The translations under genes were made by a program, and so were the position numbers. Positions 51,185 through 61,839 of a stretch of 64,000 bases of DNA are shown here, one piece after another. The DNA lies in assembly GCF_013373865.1 (NCBI RefSeq), contig NC_050473.1:16407597-16471596 (forward strand). The letters run 5' to 3'. The notes beneath the pieces were generated by a model that did not search any database, had not been told where the DNA came from, and saw nothing but the letters and a program-made list of their open reading frames with translations. Source of the stretch: Monomorium pharaonis. Taxonomy: Eukaryota; Arthropoda; Insecta; Hymenoptera; Formicidae. How positions within the stretch are numbered: the stretch's first letter is position 1; the number at the start of each line of letters is the position of its first letter.

Positions 51185-51853
51185 CCGAGAGGTAACTTTA
51201 ATCCCTCAGACCCGCGGAATTGTCGATTTACGGTTGCGAGACGTCATGATTAACTAATTGCCAGCGAAGGCGCACTTAGGAGTCCCGCAATAATTAACTA
51301 TATTCAATCCATCAATTACGCGCTCGTATTAGCGGGGCACGTACGCGTAGATCGCAATCGCGTATCTACCTGTCGGCCGCGAAGTGCGCCGCCGCATAAT
51401 CGCCGGGCGAATAATGAACGTATACGATTCACCCAATTTGCTATCGTTACTACCACCCGGTTAATGCGGAATTGTTTCGCGCATCGGTGAAAATGTAGAA
51501 ACTTCCGAAATGGAGCCCGTAAGTGGGCCATATGCATCTCAATCCCGCTGTTAATTACGCGCTGTTTACGTTCGTGCGCTAGTCCTCCGTAGGACTAGGT
51601 CTCGCGCGATATAATATTATACATGTGTACGTGATATGTGTGCCGGTATCGTGCCTCCCCGAGTAACGCGCTAATTAATAGCGCGCTCGCGGTGAGGTGC
51701 AATCTTGTATGTAGGAACTCGCGCGGCGAGCAGCTATTCATAACGCGCGGAAGTACCGGGGCTCCTTAAATGTCTGCGCGCCGTCGCAGCCTCGAAAAGA
51801 ACCGAGGCGAGAGAGTCCGAGTTTCTAAGGTAGGAAAATTAAATTCTGCGAGC

Positions 51854-51881
51854 GAGAGAGAGAGAAAGAGAGAGAGAGAGA
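51854..51881. repeat. (GA)n microsatellite, short
   Basis: Imperfect GA run of about 28 bp. Confidence 0.85.
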
Positions 51882-52274
51882 TGCGTCGTCGCAATAACGC
51901 GTGAAGCTCTCCTAGGAAGAGCACACCTATCTGCACAAGACAAGTTGCATTATTATATCAGCTCCAGCTTGGTCGCGTAAGCGCGGGCTTACGGCTCTTA
52001 TTTTTACGCTCCTCTCGCTGACAAATTAATTTTTCTAATCGTTCCTAGCAGACGTCTCGCGCCCTACGGGAAACCGCGTCCTCCCGCGCCTGCTACGTGT
52101 AGCGCTTGGAAACTTTCCAGGAATGCGTTTGACCGCAACCGCGTAGGACCGCGTAGGAACTTCACGTTTGGTAGGAACTTCACTTCCCGCATAAAGACGC
52201 ACGTGTATTTTTAGGTGCACGGCAGGAGGGTGAGGAGGAGGCGGCCACGTTATCAGAACGGTTAGTAGCGAGAC

Positions 52275-52276
<2 letters not shown>

Positions 52277-52307
<31 letters not shown>
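52277..52307. repeat. (GA)n microsatellite
   Basis: About 15 GA dinucleotides, just downstream (minus strand) of the candidate exon at 52312-52397. Confidence 0.9.
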
Positions 52308-52308
<1 letters not shown>

Positions 52309-52341
52309 CTCACATTGATTTTCACACAGGGGTTGGGGTTC

Positions 52342-52382
52342 TTGAAGGCCACAGCTGGAGAAATGGAAGCTGCGGCCTTCAA
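52342..52382. other. Stable hairpin, 15-bp stem
   Basis: TTGAAGGCCACAGCT and AGCTGCGGCCTTCAA pair over 14 of 15 positions around an 11-base loop. GC-rich, in an otherwise unannotated region. Confidence 0.6.
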
Positions 52383-52639
52383 TTCTCGCTCATTCACTTC
52401 GCCCCGATCCTTTCCATTCGCGCTTCTCGCCGCGCATCATTTTATTTTCCGTCTTTCTCACCCCTCCGGAAGAGACACTCCCGTGTCCTCCTCCCCTTTT
52501 CCCCCGTCTCTCTGTCACGTTCTTGTCCTCGCTTCTGCTTCTCCCCCTCCCCCTCTTCCCGTACCAGAACGCGTCAATTTAAAATCCCATTCACCCGACG
52601 TCGTGACGTTTTACTTTCCGTGAAATTGCGTTATTTCAC

Positions 52640-55600
52640 GAATGTCTTTATTTAAACAAACCAAGCGGGAGAGAAACATCGAGTTTCCTTGAATCTTTTT
52701 TTTTTTTTTAAGAATTTAACGATATATTCCCTTAATGAATTTCCTCGATTCGTTGCGTAGCTCGATTACGTTACTTTTATTTACATACGAATACGCATGT
52801 AAATTGACATTTTAATTAATACCCGTGTCGCATTTTGAGAGTGGACGCACCAATGCGGTTTGATTTATTGATTTCGCATGCGATAACGTACCAATTGTCG
52901 CAAAATGTTACACCACAAACTGTACTGTATTGTATTATGCTGCACGACTATACGTTTCGTATTAGCCGTTCAATATTAGCCGAATACATATCGATTTCCG
53001 ATTAATCGAAATTGGGCACAAAGTGTCCCAAAATTACTGTTAATTTTTTAGAGAAATCAGATATAGATTTTTATTTAAAGAAAAGGGAATATGAATTCCG
53101 TAACATATATAGATTAAAAAATGCGCTTTAAATTATGTTTTAAATTTAATGAATAAATGAATTACAAAATTTTAATTCTAATGACGCGCCTTACCTTAAT
53201 ATATGTTATATATTTGGATTAACTTTAATGATGAAATATTTAAACTCTAGAATACTATTCATATTTTTCTAACATTAGGCTAAAAAATTCGTTACATAAT
53301 TAAGCATTTTATTACACTTTTAAAGATTTTTTTACTTTAGGTTGCAAGAATAACTGAACTAAATTTGACATTAGAAAATCTTATTAAATATTACTTTAAA
53401 GTATCAAATTTTAAAATAACCATATTAAACTCGAATTGACACCTGGAAAATTTACCTACTCCAGAATTAATATTAAAAATTAAAAAGTACGAAAAACGTT
53501 AAATTCTAATTAATAAAACTTTCAAAGATAAAAAGAGAAAATCTGTAAAAAAAATATTAAAAAACCGATAAGTAATTACAAAAAATTAAAAGAAAAATGT
53601 AACCGGGCTAATAACAATAATTACGAAATATTACTCCACGCATTTTGCATTGTAATATCTTAATTGCAATCATTTAGCTTTCCAGTTGTTTCAACAATAA
53701 TTTCGTCGACGATGAATATTAGAATAGGCGCGTTTAAATGTCGACGTGCAAAACTGCGGAAACGATTTCATCGATTTTTAACGCTGCCGGGCGTTAATTA
53801 AAGCTCGCTTATGTTTTCCTCAAACCAATGTCGCGTAATGTTACAGCTCCTAATTAGTGGCTAATGACGTCGAGAACAATGTCGGCGAAATCGTCAAAGA
53901 ACGTGTGTGAAATGTTAGGCCGGGAGAGGCGAGTTCTTCGGCGCTGGCGAATGTTACGACAACGAAATTTAACGTTATCAGAATTACGCTTCATATTTTC
54001 GCTAATTAACGTCCAGCAACAATATAATAATATTCCCTTCTGGGCGTCACGAAACCAAAGCCGTGGCCGTGGCACAAAGGCGACGACCTGACTTTAATGA
54101 AGTTTGCCGAGGCATTTATCGGCCCAGGGTTGCGGGCTAAAACCGGACCGCGCACTTCCATCCGGTCCACTTCTACTTAAGCGTCAACGAGAATCGGCGG
54201 CGCGCCATTAATTTCAGATGCCTGCACCGGATCGCGGACAAAGATCTCGCTGGTCCTCGCTCTTCCTGTCGTTCTTTTGAGACTTAATCCCAACACCTCT
54301 GACTTTATCTCGATATATTTTACAATTTCATCAACGTAATGATACGAGTTTAACGTACACGATAATAAGTGTATCAAATATAATTATTTCATAATAGACT
54401 TCGCACTGATCCTGATGCTTTTTTGTGAGATATCGATTGCGTGGCACACGTCCCAGATGCAAAAGGTATAATGCACCGGCACTCGCGACGGTAAACGAAC
54501 AGAGTGTTACCAGCGCGGAGCTTTGATTAAAGTTTCAATTTATTTTGGAATTCTCTTGCAGAAAAAAATCGGAGTGTAGCGGAGTTTGCTCGCGGTAACC
54601 GCGTAAAATGCTGCCCCGTTTGTTTATCTGCAATACTTCTTCCGAGTTAACACGACACGGAGAGTAAATTACATTGATTACTTTATTCGTTCACTTATCC
54701 GCATGTTAATTTATTCTTTGTTGAATTAAAAAAATTAAAATTGGTTGCGTTTTAGATATAACAGTAATAAAGGAGACCCGGTAAGTTCAAATCATGATGG
54801 AATACAGTTTATTATCAGCATTTTGTGCTTTCATTATTATTCAGTATGGGTTGCAACAAATTTGCAACAGTTTTATATTCAATAGCGCGATAATATTTTT
54901 CGTGAATGAATATTTTGCTATTATTTTTAATTCCTAACCGTCGTAAACATCACGAAATAATAAATTCAAGTAATAATCAACATTTCGCAGTTTACGATTT
55001 CATTCGCGCGCGTATTATAACAAATTACAGTTTTCCATTGCACTTAAAAGTAAGTTTTGAAAATATTCTTTACATATAAATATGTGCCTCTATGTTATTA
55101 ATAAAAAAAAACGTGTATTGGTAAAAAGTATTAAAAAAAGTTATTAAAAAAGTTATTAATTTAAGAGAAAAACGTATACTAGTGACATTAACACTGAAAA
55201 ATACGTATACGCAACTTGCACGAGAGTAGTGCATTTAAGTGGACCAAGAAAAGCTAACGCGGCAGTTGGAAAAAGCGCATTGGCGGTCGACCGAGTAGTA
55301 TGAGTCCGAATTGTGTCAGGCGTGGCACCTAGTAGAAAAGTCGTTTACGTCAGACAGTAGCCAAGCGAGTCGTGACTCCTGATCCACAACCGGCGGTAAC
55401 AGTTGTTCGTTCTGCTACGTGTGTTACATACGGTGCCTCCGCTTCCTCTCCTGCGTGGTCACCGGTGTCAGAAAGTCACGTTTCAATGCGCCGAATGTCC
55501 AATCACATTCGTATAACTTATACGAATATAAATTACCTCGGTTTAATTCAGATCGAGATAAATCTCGCGCATCGAGTGATTTGAGCGCACTTAGCCCGAT

Positions 55601-55795
55601 TTCTTCTTCAGTTGAAGATATTAAATCAATGTAACATATAACTTCTTACACATTATTTATTATCTTAATCAAATATAATCGCGCATTGTTGTCTGGACTC
55701 TTGTTAATCCTATCTTTAGTTTTGTACACGGAAAAACCAATTTTGTTAAAGTATTTATATATATACATACAAATTTAAAAATAATTTTTGTTAAA
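52640..55795. other. Mixed AT-rich and GC-richer non-coding DNA
   Basis: 52640-53640 is AT-rich with nothing specific. 53690-54270 is GC-richer and contains no supported gene. 54700-55180 is AT-rich; 55190-55640 is GC-richer with CpG. No frame looks like protein. Confidence 0.4.
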
Positions 55796-55797
55796 CC

Positions 55798-55935
55798 ATT
55801 AAGGCCCAGTTCGACAACTTAGTTTAACCGAAGTTTAATTAATTATGTTCAATAGATGAATTTATAAAACAAATTCTTCCATTGAACATTGTTAATTAAA
55901 GTCTGGTTAAACTAAGTTGTGGATCTATACCTAAA
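55798..55935. mobile_element. Fold-back element with ACAACTTAGTTTAACC arms
   Basis: Left arm ACAACTTAGTTTAACC, then TTTAATTAA and TGTTCAAT; the right arm is its reverse complement (GGTTAAACTAAGTTGT) with the same inner blocks inverted. The arms match over about 50 bases (55814-55920), and weaker pairing extends outward. MITE-like, non-coding. Confidence 0.6.
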
Positions 55936-55963
55936 ATAATTATGTAGAATCCTTAAGATAGTT

Positions 55964-56064
55964 GTTAGAATGTCTCAATTTTTTGTATCGCCTACATAAT
56001 TATTTGAACAGTCCATCAGAATTATTTTCAGATCTCTGTCTAGTTAAATATTTAGATGGCACAA
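55964..56064 (+). repeat. Dispersed repeat, copy 2
   Basis: Contains GTTAGAATGTCTC, then CAGTCCATCAGAATTATTTTC, TAGTTAAATATTT and GGCACAA, the same block order as at 2540-2679 and 61702-61836. Confidence 0.4.
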
Positions 56065-58430
56065 TCGTTCGTTCGGATTTATTTTAATTTCAAGAATCTT
56101 ATCCGCTTACAAATAATTCAGTATAAAGTATATGAAAGTATAAGTAAAGAGGAAAATGCAAAAATTATGTATGAATATCACTCTAAATTTTATAAACGTA
56201 TAACTTTCGGAAAGAAATGAGAAACGAATTCATCAGTCGGTTGGACATTCGCGAAGATATTTTTGCCCCCCTCCTTTCCCCAGATATTTTTAAGTGCAAG
56301 TCGCCTAAGAGATTGATTGTCCTGCTGCTTAGAAAAGATTTTCCTTCCACGGCTTATATATGTCACAAGTCATAAAAATTACAGCGCATTACGCTTTAAT
56401 GTTACAGTGCCCTCGTTTCCATTCGCATCTCGTCGCGACCTCCTTACGTCGCACTTTCAAGCGCGACGCTTACTTATATTCGTTGAATATTTTCTAGACT
56501 TTGGCAGAACGATGTTGCGCATATATTGCATCGTCTCAGACGCGTGTGTGTCCAAGCGCGTACGCACGCACGTGTGTGTGTGTGCATGTGTGATAAAGGG
56601 AAAGAAAAATATAAAACTCGCGACAAAGTGCGAGATAAGCAGAGCGGAAGACCGAGAATTTGAATCAAGGAAAGCCTGGTTAAATACTTACTCGGTAGCT
56701 GCGCCCAGTTCGCAAGCGTAAAACGAGGGTTTATAGTGTGGTGCATTAAAAGTCTCTACGTTGTGCCTAGTAGTATATCGTAATCACCGCCAACGGTAGA
56801 CACCTGCTTTAAAACTATAAAATGTACGAAGCTCTGCTCTAACTGCCGCGCATTTTAATTTATAAAGCAGTGTGTAGGGAGGCACTCCTGTTTCTTCGTG
56901 CTGTTCTACGTATTAGGAGATAACGATAATTTAATATATTCAGATACGAGCACTAAGAAAAAAGTATTTAATATTTGCGACTGCAAATACTAACTGTATG
57001 ATAACATAATTATAGTTAGGAGTTACATTTTTATTGTTGTTATAATGCTAGTAGTAATACCTTAATATGTACAATCTGTCAATTATAAAAAAGTTTTACT
57101 ATAAGCCATAATAATTTCACATATTAATATTTTTTAAAAATCAAGATATGGATAATTAAAATAAATATTATTATGTAGTAAATGCAATCGCAATTATGGT
57201 GAATATCATTTTCTTAAACATTGGCTAAATTTGTTTACATAATAATAGTAGTAATAATTTGCATGGTTAAATCAACTATAAATATATAATTGGTACCGAA
57301 CATTACCAAAAATTAGTTAAATCATGGTAAATGTATTTTTCTTTCACTTAAGTAATTTCTGGAAAAAAAACACAATGAAACTTTTGATATCAATCGAAGC
57401 ACAACCAAGTTTGTCTTAGTTGTATTATGTGAGGTCTATTTACAAGGTGGCGAGTGAGTTTGCTACGAACAATCCGGTGCAGCCGCGCCGCGTCCTCGAA
57501 CTTTCAGATTAATCGAGCTTTCGACCGAATAACATTTATTCCATTATCGTCGCCGTATTTGTAATTCAAATTCGTTTCCCATCCGGGGAACGGGTGATCC
57601 CATCAGCATCGCATCGCTGTGGAAAATCAATCGTCTCCTCGAAATACGCGAGAATACTTTCAATCCGTTGATAAGATCGCGAACATATTAATTACAGATT
57701 GAATGTACTCAATTAGAATACTCGTGAATAGACAACGGTCAATTAGATTTACAATTAGTCTTTACCATGAATTATTAGCAGGTATATTAATAGAAATTTT
57801 TTCTTACACAAGACAGAATAATTATATGCTGGAATATTAAAAAATTGAAGTACAAATACAAATCTGAAACAGAATAAATGTTTATTCTGTTCAATTAATT
57901 ACTGTTAAATTTGATAAAAGAATGTATATTATAGGAATGTACAGAACCATTGTCAATTTCTTCATGTAAATTTAGAAAAACCAGAATTGCTTGTTCAACT
58001 TAGCGTCACATGCCATAGTCAACTTTAAATCATTCAATTATGTTAGAAAGTTTGTAAGGTAAACGGAACTTTTCTTTATTAGTAAAAGAAAATTATAAAA
58101 AGATTCAAGGGTAAGAAAGTCTTACCTCTTTTTCAAAATAAATGGATCAGGTTTCAAAGTACAGATTAACGGGAACGAATGCGCCGTGCATTAAGTTATT
58201 AATATATCAGGATTATGAGGATATCCTCCGCGCCTGTCACAAAAGTGGGTTCTAATTCATTAACCGGTGAAGTAAGATGTTTCAAGGAAACTAGCTCCAT
58301 GGAGAGTATCATGGCCGGAGCAGCATCTAACCCTCGATTGGATTAAACGAAACTTTTACTTAGTCCTGGCAACTATAACCCACAAAGCGGAAGTTTTTGT
58401 GCCACTGGGAATAGAAGCTTTATCTCGTTG
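56065..58430. other. Non-coding DNA, no gene seen
   Basis: AT-rich for the most part, with a short CA/TG-rich stretch near 56540-56600 and a GC-richer block at 57440-57660. No supported exon. Confidence 0.4.
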
Positions 58431-58431
58431 C

Positions 58432-58468
58432 TTTCTCTTTCTCTCTCTCTCTCTCTCTCTTTTTTTTC
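58432..58468. repeat. (CT)n microsatellite followed by T tract
   Basis: About 14 CT dinucleotides and then eight T residues. Confidence 0.9.
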
Positions 58469-58549
58469 CTGAGTAAAGCGCACTAACGGAAAATTTTTCT
58501 CGAAAAACGAGATCGAAAAAGTTCCAACAGCCTAGGGGGAACGATAATT

Positions 58550-59350
58550 AAAGAACGTAATCGCATATTTAGCGACGGACCTCTATCCGGCCGTAGAATA
58601 CGGCCGCGGTCGGCCTTGATAAACGCGGTAGTTCGCCGAAGAAGAATCCTCGTCGCGGGGAACTTTTATGCGTGAGAACAAAATCGCACGGCTTTATCCT
58701 AGGAGCTTTCCCGGGAAGACCGTAGGTCGTCTTGCGGTATACGGGTATACCCGAGAAACGCTCATTTGATTACCATTCCGATCGTTTATCTCGTCGAGAT
58801 TGCCGAGCCCATTATTTTCACGAGGAGGGGCGAACGCGTACGAGAGGTGCGCGAGAGGGGTGCGCCCTTCGAGGGCGCCGTTCTTCGACCTAATAAAGCC
58901 TTTACTTATTCAACAGCTTGTATTCGGAGGCGTGTGGACCCGCGCGTTTCGTGCCGGTTGCCGGATGCGGCGTTCTATCCGCGCGATCACGATTAATCAT
59001 ACCCAAGGCTGAGCGACGCACAGAAATGAATTACTCGCACGTTACCTCGCGCCGTTTATTACAGCCGCTGTCACGGTAACATCGCGAGAGGCAGGCAACC
59101 TGCTTTGGACACTTAAGCGCCGCTATTCCGGGCAAATCGCGCCGCTATCCACTTAAGGAATGCGCCTTGATTACGTAGGAAGAGACGTGCCGTTATTCGC
59201 AAAATTCGACGTCAACGCAGAAACGAGCGAATTAGGAGGCCATAAACTTGAACGGCCAATAAAAATATAGCGTCCTGCAGCGTTTACGCCACTTACGGAT
59301 TAATAAATGGAATGTTGATCGTTACCCACTTGACTACTTACGAGAGCTCC
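58550..59350. promoter_or_regulatory. GC-rich, palindrome-rich candidate regulatory block
   Basis: About 800 bp of CpG-rich DNA in AT-rich surroundings, with short perfect palindromes (CGGCCGTA/TACGGCCG at 58588-58606, CGGGTATACCCG at 58742-58753). No coding signal. A promoter or enhancer of a neighbouring gene is the likeliest reading. Confidence 0.3.
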
Positions 59351-59359
59351 ACGAGTTTT

Positions 59360-61700
59360 TATTGCACACTTATTCCCTTCCTTTTATAAAATCTCCATAA
59401 AAACCTATCTAATTTTTCTTGTCCTCCCTCCTCCCTGCGAGTAGCTGCGCTACTTGAAAGGGATTTTGTTATATCGAACGCGACAAGCTGATAGAATTCT
59501 TGCCTTTTCGTGGCACGATTTCATTCCGATTTCTACCAACGTAATTGGATAGTCGGCAAGCTGTCGGGAAAATATCGATCTAGTCGCGCAACCTTTACAA
59601 CTTTTATTTAAGAAATCCCTTATCGCATCTTTCCTCCGAGATCAAAAGCTGTTCAGTGTTCAAATTTTCTGTGTTTATGTAGAGAGAGGGAGAGAGATAA
59701 CATATTGCGAATAACACATCGAAACATAGCCTTTGAAATGTAAATATATGATAATTTGAAAAATTGGGTGAGTGAGGCAATGAATCTTCTTAAATTAATT
59801 CTGCTGCAATAAAAATTATCGATATAATTTTTCACTTCTTTCTTATATATCTAAATTTGTTCGATTAAATGTAGTTTAATAATTCATTGATACATACGCA
59901 AGTTTTGCCATTTTTTTAAATTTATTCACCGAAAAAAAGTTTTCCAATTTCTCAAGGGATTTCCCTTCGAAATCGATCGTGCACATTCGATATTTCGAAT
60001 TAAGAGAAAGGCATTGTTCTTCGCAGATATGATCTGACTGAATGCCATGCGCGATACAATCGCCTCCGTCGTTTCGTAGAGACGTAACAATTCGGGCCCG
60101 TGTGCCGTAAAATTTTCGATCGCGGGGATTTTCCGCGATAACGTCGAATCCGTTACGTGACGTATCTCCCCCCGGCCACTTAGGGGGTCTTATCCGGAGT
60201 GCTAACAGACGAGGCAACACGCGTCAGATCGCTAGTCATTTCCGCTCGAAGTTTTCAGCCGTCATCCGGTACCGTCGACGAAGAACGACAGTTCCTGCCG
60301 ATACGACGATGAAAATTTTAAGATGATCCTCACAGTAGGCACGTGACGTAAAGCTTCCGAAGGGAATCACAATCTTTATTAGTGTATGGAACCCCCCGAG
60401 AAAGGAAAACAAAGCCGAGTAACGGGCACTCAGAGGCAAGATGGAAAATTAATAATGAACGAAGCACCTAATAGTATGTCGGTTTTTTTTCCACTTTCAG
60501 TAAGACGCGGATTCTCTCAAAATCCAACTAGAAAGTTACGGGAGCGAGTTTCAACGACGCCCCATTGAATATCGAAGCTATCGATAGCAAGAAATCCCCA
60601 AGTTGTTCACGTCGTCGTGATAACAAGAAATTCTACGGCAAGAGACGAATGAGAATCGTTGAAATTTGCAATAGAACGGATAGGAGCGGCTAATAACAGA
60701 AGTAACGTCGATAAAGTGGATTCGCACGTGCGCGAGCTATCGTGTTTCACCTAGGATTATAGCTACATGAGATTCGAGCAGCGAAATTGGCGGAGGAAAG
60801 AAGGCCGATCGTTCCTTTCGTTCCATCATGAGGCTCCCTCTTCGAGGGTTGATAAAATTTTCAAGAATATCGCTTGCCTCGTCTCAAGTACGCGATGTAC
60901 GCGATTCCACAAGCGCGCATGGAGTTTATTTTTAAGATATATCTTGAATCAATATTTTTGCTCCACCGCGCGATTTTTGCTTCACTCCATGTTTTCATCA
61001 AAATGATAATAATTAAATCAGTTTTCTCACCGAAGTTTTGTTTAATCTACGAGGCTTAAGCCTCTTAGATTAAACAATAGATATTCGGAATTTAAATTGC
61101 TCATTGATAATATCTAAAGCACTTTACCACGAAAAATTGTGACATATTTATTGTTTAAGTATCTAAATAAAATATTATGCGTGCGCGCGTGATATTAAAA
61201 TATATAAATATTAAAATGCTTCTTAACACATATACTAAGATATCACGGCTTTTATTTATACTAAAATTTATATTAATTATTTATGAATCTCCGTTCACTT
61301 ACAATAAAGTAACGTCAAAGTGTATCTTAATCTACTTCCTTTGAATAAAAGTTGAAAAATTATTCCAATGTTACGATGGAGTATTATTCGCTACTGGCGG
61401 AGCGCCGTTCGGAATAGTATACTTATAGGAACAATCCTCTCTTGACTTTTATGAAAGAAGAGAAAAGCTTTCTTAATCTTCTCTTTCTTTAAATCCTCCG
61501 TTCGTAATCTGTACGAAAAGTGTGCAGACTTCTTATACAGATTATTTTTAATTGCAAATTATATTTTAATAAGCATTTATACACGAGGCGACTATATTAA
61601 TGGAAAAATGAATGAAAATAATGGCTTTACCGAAGTATCTAAAAATTTAGCCAGACGCACAAATCTGAAAATAATTTTATCAAACGTTACAATAAAATAA
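59360..61700. other. Non-coding DNA, no gene seen
   Basis: Alternating AT-rich and moderately GC-rich sequence (60040-60350 is CpG-richer). A 38-bp near-perfect palindrome lies at 61039-61076. No supported exon. Confidence 0.4.
61039..61076. repeat. 38-bp near-perfect palindrome
   Basis: TGTTTAATCTACGAGGCTT reads as its own reverse complement across the centre CTTAAG, with a single mismatched pair. Confidence 0.85.
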
Positions 61701-61701
61701 T

Positions 61702-61836
61702 GCTAGTTGCTAAACTGTCAAAACTTTTTGCAGCATGCTTCGTCATACTTGAATATCCTTCATAATTATTTTGATGGTCCAACCAAAATTTTTTTCAGTT
61801 CCGTATCCAGTAAAATTTTTTAATAATTTAGCACAA
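61702..61836 (+). repeat. Dispersed repeat, copy 3
   Basis: Contains GATGGTCCAACCAAAATTT, CAGTTCCGTATCCAGTAAAA, TTTTTAATAATTTAGCACAA in the same order as the copies at 2540-2679 and 55964-56064. Confidence 0.45.
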
Positions 61837-61839
61837 CCA

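Larger units (their letters stand above)
49900..52640. other. GC-richer non-coding block with GA microsatellites
   Basis: GC and CpG content rises from about 50000 to 52640, with homeodomain-type TAATTA/ATTAAC cores spread through 51240-51450 and three GA repeats. A weak minus-strand exon candidate is at 52312-52397. I read it as regulatory or promoter-proximal DNA of an unseen neighbour. Confidence 0.35.
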
